A stretch of DNA of 64,000 nucleotides. Source: an uncultured Lachnospiraceae bacterium. Lineage in GTDB: Bacteria; Bacillota; Clostridia; Lachnospirales; Lachnospiraceae. The stretch is from positions 1 to 64,000 of the forward strand of contig CABUAW010000002.1 in the NCBI GenBank assembly GCA_902489645.1, in the 5' to 3' direction. This document shows, piece by piece, positions 43,572 to 49,974 of this stretch. A program made the position numbers and the translations under genes. The first letter of the stretch is position 1. The number at the start of each line of letters is the position of its first letter. Under the pieces are notes generated by a model. The model was not told where the DNA came from. It saw only the letters and a program-made list of their open reading frames with translations, and ran no database searches.

Positions 43572-44252
43572 TCAATGTATATTTTTCTTTTCTATAAATG
43601 TTCCGACGAACTGAATCACCGAAACAAAGATAACAAGTATTAAAACGGTCACATAGGTGACATCCACCTGATTTCTGTCATGGCCGTAACGGACGGCGAA
43701 ATCGCCAAGTCCTCCGGCTCCGACAGCCCCGGCCATAGCTATCAATCCAAGCAGACTGATAACCGTAATCGTCGTTCCTCTGGCAATCCCCGGGATACTC
43801 TCTTTAATATAAACCAGAAACACCATCTCCGGGGCAGAACAGCCCATGGCCTGAGCCGCCTCGATTAATCCCGGGTCCACCTCCGCAAAGGCATTTTCAA
43901 TCTGCCGTGTAAAAAAAGGTGTCGCACCAAATACGAGGGGGACAATAGCCCCCGGCACCCCGATGGCCGTCCCCATAATCAGACGGCTCAATGGCATCAA
44001 ACCGGTCAGAAGAATAATAAACGGGATGGAGCGGAAAAAATTAATACATTTATCCAACACCTGAAACACCGGTTTATTTTCACAAATGCCTCCCGGCTTC
44101 GTTATCGTTAAAATAACGCCGAAGAACAATCCCAACACAAAAACCAGAACACCGGACCAAACCGTCATCACCAGGGTCTCCTGGATACTTTCTGCAAGAG
44201 CATCCGGCTTATCCAACACATTCGGTATGATTTTCTCAAGTAGTTCAAGCAT
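43572..44252 (-). CDS. metI: methionine-type ABC importer permease
   Basis: A 226-residue membrane protein with about five to six membrane segments and the binding-protein-dependent permease loop EAAQAMGCSAPEMVFLVYIKESIPGI (EAA motif). N-terminal segment VMTVWSGVLVFVLGLFFGVIL and a FFRSIPFIILLTGLMPLSR segment are typical of MetI. It overlaps metN by 8 bases and is followed by the binding protein. Confidence 0.93.
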   Translation of the reverse strand: MLELLEKIIPNVLDKPDALAESIQETLVMTVWSGVLVFVLGLFFGVILTITKPGGICENKPVFQVLDKCINFFRSIPFIILLTGLMPLSRLIMGTAIGVPGAIVPLVFGATPFFTRQIENAFAEVDPGLIEAAQAMGCSAPEMVFLVYIKESIPGIARGTTITVISLLGLIAMAGAVGAGGLGDFAVRYGHDRNQVDVTYVTVLILVIFVSVIQFVGTFIEKKNIH

Positions 44253-45282
44253 CTAAAATCACCTCCACACCGATTTGTTTATTTTCTAAATAGTGAATCG
44301 CTTTCTGAATGGATGATTTTTCACCGCTGACGATGGCCACCAGACCGCCGATAGGGTTTTCCTCAATCAATTCGATATTTCCAAAAATAATATTTATGTC
44401 CAGATTAAACTGTCTGGATATGTAAGAAACCAACGCCTCCGAAGCGTCCTGTTTCAAATACCTCAGTCTTAAAATACACTGGCCTTCTTTGAGAACCGTC
44501 AGCGGATGTTTCTCCTGAACCAACTCGTAAATTCTTGAAAGGTTGGACGTGCTGTCCACAAAATTTTTCGTAATCGGCTGTTTCGGAGAAGCAAATATTT
44601 CAAAAACATTTCCCTGCTCCACAACCCGTCCGTCTTCCATGACGGCCACTTCGTCGCATATATCCTTAACGACCTGCATCTCATGAGTGATAATGACAAT
44701 CGTAATTCCCATTTCCTCATTCACCTTTTTTAACAGCTTTAAGATGGATTTCGTCGTCTGCGGGTCCAATGCGCTGGTAGATTCATCACTGAGCAGCACC
44801 TTCGGGTCATTGGCCAATGCCCGCGCTATCGCTACCCGCTGCTTTTGTCCGCCGGATAACTGGGACGGATAGGCCTTTTTATAATCGCTCAGTCCTACCA
44901 ATTCCAGGAGCTGATTAATTTTTTCTTCCTTTTCCGCTTTCGTCAGTTTACTTTTTCTTAAAGGGAAAGCCACATTTTCATAAACCGTCCTGGATTTAAA
45001 TAAATTAAATTGCTGGAATATCATACCGATGTTTTTTCGCTGTTTTCGAAGCTGGGCCATCGGCAGCCCGGTCAGTTCAACATTATCCACATAGACCCGG
45101 CCCTCTGTCGGCCGTTCCAAGAGATTAATACATCGGACCAATGTTGATTTCCCGGCTCCGGAAAATCCGATAATTCCATATACTTTTCCTTTTTCAATTT
45201 CCAGATTTACATTTTTTACTGCCTCAATGGTCCGCCCGCCGGAAATAAAGGTCTTGCTCACATTTTCAAATCGAATCATCAC
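44245..45282 (-). CDS. metN: methionine-type ABC importer ATPase with NIL domain
   Basis: A 345-residue ATPase. Walker A GIIGFSGAGKSTLVRC, signature LSGGQKQRVAIARAL, Walker B VLLSDESTSALD (Ser-Asp-Glu with catalytic Glu), switch His in IVIITHEM. The C-terminal about 80 residues are the NIL/ACT-like regulatory domain that lets substrate inhibit transport in MetN. AAGGGG lies seven bases before the first of two adjacent ATGs. No S-box riboswitch was found upstream; instead a LysR-type site ATAG-N7-CTAT lies 150 bases upstream with a partial copy closer to the start. Confidence 0.93.
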   Translation of the reverse strand: MMIRFENVSKTFISGGRTIEAVKNVNLEIEKGKVYGIIGFSGAGKSTLVRCINLLERPTEGRVYVDNVELTGLPMAQLRKQRKNIGMIFQQFNLFKSRTVYENVAFPLRKSKLTKAEKEEKINQLLELVGLSDYKKAYPSQLSGGQKQRVAIARALANDPKVLLSDESTSALDPQTTKSILKLLKKVNEEMGITIVIITHEMQVVKDICDEVAVMEDGRVVEQGNVFEIFASPKQPITKNFVDSTSNLSRIYELVQEKHPLTVLKEGQCILRLRYLKQDASEALVSYISRQFNLDINIIFGNIELIEENPIGGLVAIVSGEKSSIQKAIHYLENKQIGVEVILDA

Positions 45283-45295
45283 GAATCCCCTTAAT

Positions 45296-45310
45296 CTATA
45301 TAATTCCTAT
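45296..45310 (-). promoter_or_regulatory. partial LysR-type half-site upstream of metN
   Basis: Minus strand ATAGGAATTATATAG shares the ten bases ATAGGAATTA with the full site at 45431-45451 but only one conserved half. It lies 14-28 bases upstream of the metN ATG. Confidence 0.35.
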
Positions 45311-45335
45311 CTGATTTATATGTTATTTAGTGATT

Positions 45336-45370
45336 AAAAAACAGGTGCCAGACATCTTCACCTGTTTTTT
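45336..45370 (-). terminator. terminator between lysR and metN
   Basis: AAAAAACAGGTG pairs perfectly with CACCTGTTTTTT across an 11-base loop. The minus-strand T-run makes it an intrinsic terminator of the lysR-ending transcript. Confidence 0.85.
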
Positions 45371-45430
45371 AATATGTTCCTATTATATCAACGTTTTTTT
45401 AAAAGTGTTAATATGTAAAACCAATAATTA

Positions 45431-45451
45431 GTTATAGGAATTACCTATAAC
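45431..45451. promoter_or_regulatory. LysR-type palindrome ATAG-N7-CTAT
   Basis: Perfect 8-base arms GTTATAGG and CCTATAAC with a 5-base centre. The core reads ATAG-N7-CTAT, a form known for LysR-family regulators. It overlaps the last codons of the lysR gene and lies upstream of the methionine-importer operon. Confidence 0.5.
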
Positions 45452-46350
45452 AGCCGTTCCCGGTAGGCTTCCAGCTCACGGATATAAACCTGGCCCATCG
45501 GACTGATGCTCGCCCCTTTTCTCTTAATATAGCCAATCCGCATGACTTCTGTTTCCTCCAGCGGCACAGCCTTGTAATCGGAACCATTCAATTCCTCACA
45601 GATAATACCGGAGCAGAGGGTGTACGCATTCAGGCCCACCATCAAATTCAAAAGCGTCGCCCGGTCATTGGCATGAATAATCTGCTTATAATCATAGGTG
45701 CTTTTCATTTCCTCCGCAAAATAAAACGCACCGTTTTTCCCCTGGTCAAAGGCCAGGCACGGATAGTCCTGCAGCTCCTCCATGGAAATTCGGGACTGCC
45801 CCGCCAGAGGATGCCCGCCCCACAAATACACATAAGTCTCGCATTGAAAAAGCTCCACAAATTCCAGGCCATTCTGTTTAAAAATTTTCCGCATCACCTG
45901 CTCGTTATAATCATTCAGATACAGTACGCCCAGTTCACTCTTGAAAAACTTTACATTTTCAATCACTTCCCATGTCCGGGTTTCATGGATGGCAAATTCG
46001 TATTCATCCATTCCGATTTCCTTAACCATCTCCACAAAAGCCTTGACGGCAAAGGAATAGTGCTGCATGGATACACTGAATTTCTTTTTCGATTTTTTTT
46101 CAATATAGCGGCTTTCCAGCAATCGATACTGTTCCGTCACCTGACGGGCATAGCCTAAGAACTCCTCGCCCTCGGGTGTGATAATAATTCCCCGATTGGA
46201 ACGGACAAACAGATTAAAACCGATTTCCTGTTCCAGTTCTTTCACTGTGGCCGATAAACTCGGCTGGGATATAAACAGTTTTTTTGCCGCTTCATTCATA
46301 GAACCGCTGTCTGCAATTGTAAGCACCTGGTGTAATTGCTGTAATGTCAT
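45445..46350 (-). CDS. LysR-family transcriptional regulator
   Basis: A 301-residue regulator. The N-terminal winged helix (TLQQLHQVLTIADSGSMNEAAKKLFISQPSLSA begins it; seen across residues 2-60) is typical; a linker helix and a periplasmic-binding-like effector domain follow (WEVIENVKFFKSELGVLYL, YPCLAFDQ). CysB/CysL/MetR-type regulators of sulphur and methionine metabolism are the closest by feel, which fits the adjacent methionine importer. It is co-translated with nfo by a TAATG overlap, an odd partner. Effector unknown. Confidence 0.85.
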   Translation of the reverse strand: MTLQQLHQVLTIADSGSMNEAAKKLFISQPSLSATVKELEQEIGFNLFVRSNRGIIITPEGEEFLGYARQVTEQYRLLESRYIEKKSKKKFSVSMQHYSFAVKAFVEMVKEIGMDEYEFAIHETRTWEVIENVKFFKSELGVLYLNDYNEQVMRKIFKQNGLEFVELFQCETYVYLWGGHPLAGQSRISMEELQDYPCLAFDQGKNGAFYFAEEMKSTYDYKQIIHANDRATLLNLMVGLNAYTLCSGIICEELNGSDYKAVPLEETEVMRIGYIKRKGASISPMGQVYIRELEAYRERLL

Positions 46351-47285
46351 TATCTTTCTCCCAATGATACATTATTCGAATTCCGCCCCAAATTCGCAAT
46401 TTTTTCTTTTAATGCCGGGTCAAATACGCCCTTTTGGAGCATTTCAATCTCCATCCCATACGGCGCCCAAGATTTTTTCGGCTGATTTGCATCCGGCACA
46501 TAAGGCGTTTCCAAGATTTTCGGTATATTTTCAAAATCTTTATGATGGACCACACGGTTTAAAGCTTCAAATCCAATATGACCAAAACCGATATTCTCAT
46601 GACGGTCTTTGCCCGCGCCCGGAGCATTTTTGCTGTCATTAATATGGAACACGGCAATCTGGTCTTTGCCGAGCAGCCGGTCAAACCTTTCCATGACACC
46701 GTCAAAATCATTGATGATATCATATCCCGCATCGCTTGTATGACAGGTGTCAAAACATACCCTCAGTTTGTCGCTGCAGGCCACCTTCTCATAAATCTGT
46801 GCCAGCTCCTCAAAACTTCGCCCAATTTCGCTGCCCTTCCCGGCCATCGTCTCCAATGCCACATAAACCTTCGAATCTCTATGCAGCACTTCATTCAGGG
46901 CCTCGGCAATTTTAGAAATTCCCGCTTCGGCTCCGGCGCCCACATGGGCCCCCGGATGGACAATGAGAATCTTACTTCCCATGGCTTCGGCCCGGGAAAG
47001 CTCCAGATTCATAAAGTCCACCGCCAGTTCAAAGGTCTCCGGCTTTACCGTATTGGCCATATTAATAATATACGGTGCATGAATAACAATTTCCTCAATC
47101 CCATGCGCCCGCATATAACGCCATCCTTCATCGATACGAAGCTGGCTGATATCCTTACGCTTTGTATTCTGCGGCGCTCCCGTGTATACCATAAAGGTAT
47201 TCGCACCATAAGACACAGCCTCTTTCGCTGAGCCTAAAAACATTTCTTTCCCGCTCATCCCCACGTGGGAACCTATCTTTAACAT
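46350..47285 (-). CDS. nfo: endonuclease IV
   Basis: A 311-residue TIM-barrel AP endonuclease that cuts 5' of abasic sites in base-excision repair. Family motifs are visible: GSHVGMSG at the N-terminus, ILIVHPGAHVGAG, LETMAGKGSEIGRSFEEL, CFDTCHTSDAGYDI and FHINDSKNAPGAGKDRHENIGFGHIG, which together bring the Zn ligands. It is longer than the usual about 280 residues because of a C-terminal tail (EKIANLGRNSNNVS). Its stop overlaps the lysR start. Confidence 0.95.
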   Translation of the reverse strand: MLKIGSHVGMSGKEMFLGSAKEAVSYGANTFMVYTGAPQNTKRKDISQLRIDEGWRYMRAHGIEEIVIHAPYIINMANTVKPETFELAVDFMNLELSRAEAMGSKILIVHPGAHVGAGAEAGISKIAEALNEVLHRDSKVYVALETMAGKGSEIGRSFEELAQIYEKVACSDKLRVCFDTCHTSDAGYDIINDFDGVMERFDRLLGKDQIAVFHINDSKNAPGAGKDRHENIGFGHIGFEALNRVVHHKDFENIPKILETPYVPDANQPKKSWAPYGMEIEMLQKGVFDPALKEKIANLGRNSNNVSLGER

Positions 47286-47335
47286 AACTTCTCCTTTTCA
47301 ACGCGCCCAGCGGCCGTATGCTTCATCAACTTCAG

Positions 47336-48058
47336 CTACCGCGCCCGCCGGTAAGTCACGCCGTCCTCCAGTTCGATATCCCGGCACGCAAATAGCTGGT
47401 CTACTGTTAAAAAAGTATAACCCATCCGCCGTAATTCGTCAATAATTCCGGCCGCACCCTCCAGGCCATAATCCGAAATATCATGCATCAGAATGATATC
47501 TCCGTCCTTTACCGTTTCCGCCGTTTCCCGTATGATTTCCGCCGCAGACTTTCCCGTCCAGTCCTTTGTATCCACCGACCATAAAATCATCGGACAGTCC
47601 AGCCAGTTTTCCAACGTCTGGTTTATTTCGCCGAATGGCGGTCTCAAAAGCAGGCGGCCCGGTCCGACCACCGCTTCAATGGCTTTCCTGGATTTTTCAA
47701 TTTCTTCCTTCTGTTTTTCCTCCGAAAGACAGGATAAATCCACATGACTGTATGTATGCATCCCAAGCTGATGTCCTTCCTCATACATGCGCCGGACAAT
47801 ATCTTCATTTTCCTCCACCTGGGCGCCAATCATAAAAAAGGTGGCATGAACCCCTTTCTCTTTCAGCATATCCAAAAGTGCGTCCGTCATTCCCTCTTTT
47901 GGACCGTCGTCAAAGGTCAACGCCACCAATCGTTCACTTTCCTCATAAATATCAAAGGTTGAGCTTTCTGACATGGCCCGCACGCTTCTGGCCCCGGATA
48001 CCGCCAGGGATATCAGAATCATGCTCAATGCCGCCGCTAAAACCCGGAATTCCTTCAT
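47336..48058 (-). CDS. polysaccharide deacetylase (NodB-type)
   Basis: A 240-residue exported carbohydrate esterase family 4 protein. An N-terminal hydrophobic segment (VLAAALSMILISLAVSGARSV) is a signal or anchor. The NodB domain shows LVALTFDDGPKEGM with the catalytic and metal Asp, LGMHTYSHVDLS with two His ligands, LLRPPFGEIN and ILMHDISD. It probably N-deacetylates peptidoglycan or another exported polymer, as PdaA-type enzymes do. GGGGAG lies seven bases before the ATG at 48058; a TTG five codons upstream is unlikely. Confidence 0.88.
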   Translation of the reverse strand: MKEFRVLAAALSMILISLAVSGARSVRAMSESSTFDIYEESERLVALTFDDGPKEGMTDALLDMLKEKGVHATFFMIGAQVEENEDIVRRMYEEGHQLGMHTYSHVDLSCLSEEKQKEEIEKSRKAIEAVVGPGRLLLRPPFGEINQTLENWLDCPMILWSVDTKDWTGKSAAEIIRETAETVKDGDIILMHDISDYGLEGAAGIIDELRRMGYTFLTVDQLFACRDIELEDGVTYRRAR

Positions 48059-48134
48059 CCAACCGCTCCCCAAAATCCTTCAGACTAATATATGCACACC
48101 GGCCGGAGCGCATGCTTCCCATTCTCCTTTTCTA

Positions 48135-48929
48135 TCAGTTTTGCTCTCTGTCCCTCTGCTCCGCCTTCCGAATCCATTCCATCATGCTTCGAAGCTCATT
48201 GACGGACATTTTCGTATATTCGGCCAATGCGCGCAGAGAAGGTTCCTGACCATTTTCCTCCATTAAATATTTTCTGGCCTCATTAACCAGCGTCACCTTT
48301 CCCACAACCGCATTTTCCACATCATCTTCGCCGGAAAGCTGCTGGATATAGGATTTCATGGCCGATTCAATTTCCCGAATCAATTCACTCTCCACATCCT
48401 GTACACCGCTGCCGCACAATTCGGAAAGCTTCATAAACAGAGCCATATTCCCTTCCTGAACAACATCGGAAAAATCCTCCGGGCCAACCGGCAATTGTTT
48501 CACCTGTTCCAGAATTCTGCCCATCCAGCTCTCGGATATTTTCCCAATCACCGTATTATCGCCGTTCAAAAGTTTTTCGTACATCTCCCTCAGCTCTTCC
48601 GGCCCGCACACGGAAAGCCCCTCTATTTCCTTTAAATACATGCGAAAAGCCTGGGAATCCGGAAGTACACCCGGCTGGGAATTTGCACCTGCCTCCGGCT
48701 GGGAATCCGCATCTGTTTCCGTCTGAAAATCCGCATCTGTCTCTGCCTTGGAATCTGCTTCCGTCTGCGGCTTCAATAAATATTCCAGCACCATTTCCTT
48801 TTGCTTCTCATTTAACTCCATTTTATCGAAATAACGGAGGATTTCCTCTCTGGACAGAGGCTCCTGCGCCGTTCTTATAATTTCGGACACTTCCCGCACC
48901 GTTTCTGTAAATACATTCTGTTCTAACAT
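48135..48929 (-). CDS. atypical sigma-70-like protein lacking region 4
   Basis: A 264-residue protein. Residues 91-125 (DSQAFRMYLKEIEGLSVCGP then EELREMYEKLLNGD) resemble sigma-70 region 1.2; EDFSDVVQEGNMALFMKL (151-168) resembles region 2.2; VTLVNEARKYLMEENGQEPS then LRALAEYTKMS (212-242) resembles region 3. A region 4 helix-turn-helix for -35 recognition is missing, and region 2.3-2.4 looks degenerate. Residues 55-86 are a repetitive Glu/Asp/Ser/Gln linker. The N-terminus (1-53) is a separate helical part. It may be a sigma-derived regulator rather than a working sigma factor. Strong own promoter; next gene is a deacetylase. Confidence 0.6.
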   Translation of the reverse strand: MLEQNVFTETVREVSEIIRTAQEPLSREEILRYFDKMELNEKQKEMVLEYLLKPQTEADSKAETDADFQTETDADSQPEAGANSQPGVLPDSQAFRMYLKEIEGLSVCGPEELREMYEKLLNGDNTVIGKISESWMGRILEQVKQLPVGPEDFSDVVQEGNMALFMKLSELCGSGVQDVESELIREIESAMKSYIQQLSGEDDVENAVVGKVTLVNEARKYLMEENGQEPSLRALAEYTKMSVNELRSMMEWIRKAEQRDREQN

Positions 48930-48970
48930 AAAATGACCTTCCTTTACTCAATATGTCGCTCAGTGTTCAC

Positions 48971-48999
48971 AGTATACCACAAAAACCCCTGTAAGCCAA
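48971..48999 (-). promoter_or_regulatory. promoter of the sigma-like gene
   Basis: Minus strand: -35 TTGGCT (48994-48999) inside the loop of the upstream terminator, 17-base spacer, extended -10 TGG-TATACT (48971-48976). Bases 48964-48981 are identical to the hprK promoter core. Confidence 0.6.
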
Positions 49000-49013
49000 A
49001 GCCTACAGGGGTT
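48984..49013 (-). terminator. terminator of the surface-protein operon
   Basis: AACCCCTGTA pairs perfectly with TACAGGGGTT across a 10-base loop, followed on the minus strand by TTTTTG. It lies 13 bases past the stop at 49027. Confidence 0.88.
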
Positions 49014-49026
49014 CCATTTTAATTTT

Positions 49027-49959
49027 TTACGCTTCACTTCCGCTCTCTGTCTCTTCATCGCTATAAGGCTGAGGCTCGCCAAAAAGTTCTTCGCCTAAGG
49101 TCTCACTCTCAGTTTCCCATTCCGTTTCCGATTCGGTTTCACTTTCTAAAGCAGATTCGGTTTCAGCGCCGGTTTCGGTTTCTGTCTCCGATTCGGTTTC
49201 TGTCTCCGATTCCAGTTCATGTTCCAGACGGGTAACATGAATGATATAGGTCTGGGTATTTCCGGCCGGAGCCGTAACCAGAATCTCAAAATAATTCTCA
49301 CCGATTGAAAGCATTAAGTCCTCCGGTGCGGTAATCACGCTGTCCTCCTCCATCGGTACTGCAGAATAGATAAACATTTCCATATCCACGCCGACTTCTA
49401 CGTCATATTCATACACATCCGGGTCAAACTTTTCTTCCAGCTTCTGCACACCGGCAATCATCAGCTCTTTAATACGGGCATCCTCGGAAATGTCTGTATT
49501 GACGACAACCTCAAGGGATGCATAATCGCCTTCCAGGCTAATCATTTCCAGAGATTCGTACTGTTCGATATACGCATCATGAAGGCTGATATCTGTTGCT
49601 CCGACTTCCAGAGCCTTAAATGTCAGTTCATAAGTCCGCTCAGTTTCGCCATAGGCCAGTGTCTCAATAATCTGTATCTCACCGTTGGCTCCGGTAGCCA
49701 GGTCGGTGGAGGTTCCCACCAACTCAAGCTTTTCAGGGTCATAGGTCAAATCTGCTTTAATATAACTCATAGACTCGCCGCTGGAGGCTGTCACAAGCAC
49801 TCTCACTTCATCGTCTTTTCCCACTGTCGGAGATTCCACGGATACGGTCATCTGGGTTCCCGAAGCGATTGTCCGCATTCCGGTAAATACCACGCCGCCG
49901 ACCACTGCACAGAGGGTTAAAACCGTTGCACAAATAATAGAAATAATTTTTTTATTCAT
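49027..49959 (-). CDS. secreted cohesin-like/cadherin-like surface protein
   Basis: A 310-residue exported protein. An N-terminal hydrophobic segment (ICATVLTLCAVVGGVVFTGM) is a signal or membrane anchor. Residues 37-150 look like a cohesin-type beta-sandwich (VSVESPTVGKDDEVRVLVTA, LTYDPEKLELVG, LTFKALEVGATDIS). Residues 160-250 resemble a cadherin-like beta-sandwich repeat ending QTYIIHVTRLE. The C-terminus is a Glu/Ser/Thr repeat (blocks of TESE) without an LPxTG motif. It follows the SH3-glucosaminidase gene by 15 bases and shares its C-terminal domain type. Role probably structural at the envelope. Confidence 0.75.
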   Translation of the reverse strand: MNKKIISIICATVLTLCAVVGGVVFTGMRTIASGTQMTVSVESPTVGKDDEVRVLVTASSGESMSYIKADLTYDPEKLELVGTSTDLATGANGEIQIIETLAYGETERTYELTFKALEVGATDISLHDAYIEQYESLEMISLEGDYASLEVVVNTDISEDARIKELMIAGVQKLEEKFDPDVYEYDVEVGVDMEMFIYSAVPMEEDSVITAPEDLMLSIGENYFEILVTAPAGNTQTYIIHVTRLEHELESETETESETETETGAETESALESETESETEWETESETLGEELFGEPQPYSDEETESGSEA

Positions 49960-49974
49960 GGTCTTTCTCCTTTT

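Noticed and set aside
45283..45444. SAM riboswitch (S-box) upstream of the methionine importer
   Set aside because: The region holds only a terminator hairpin and LysR-type repeats; no S-box pairing or conserved core was found.
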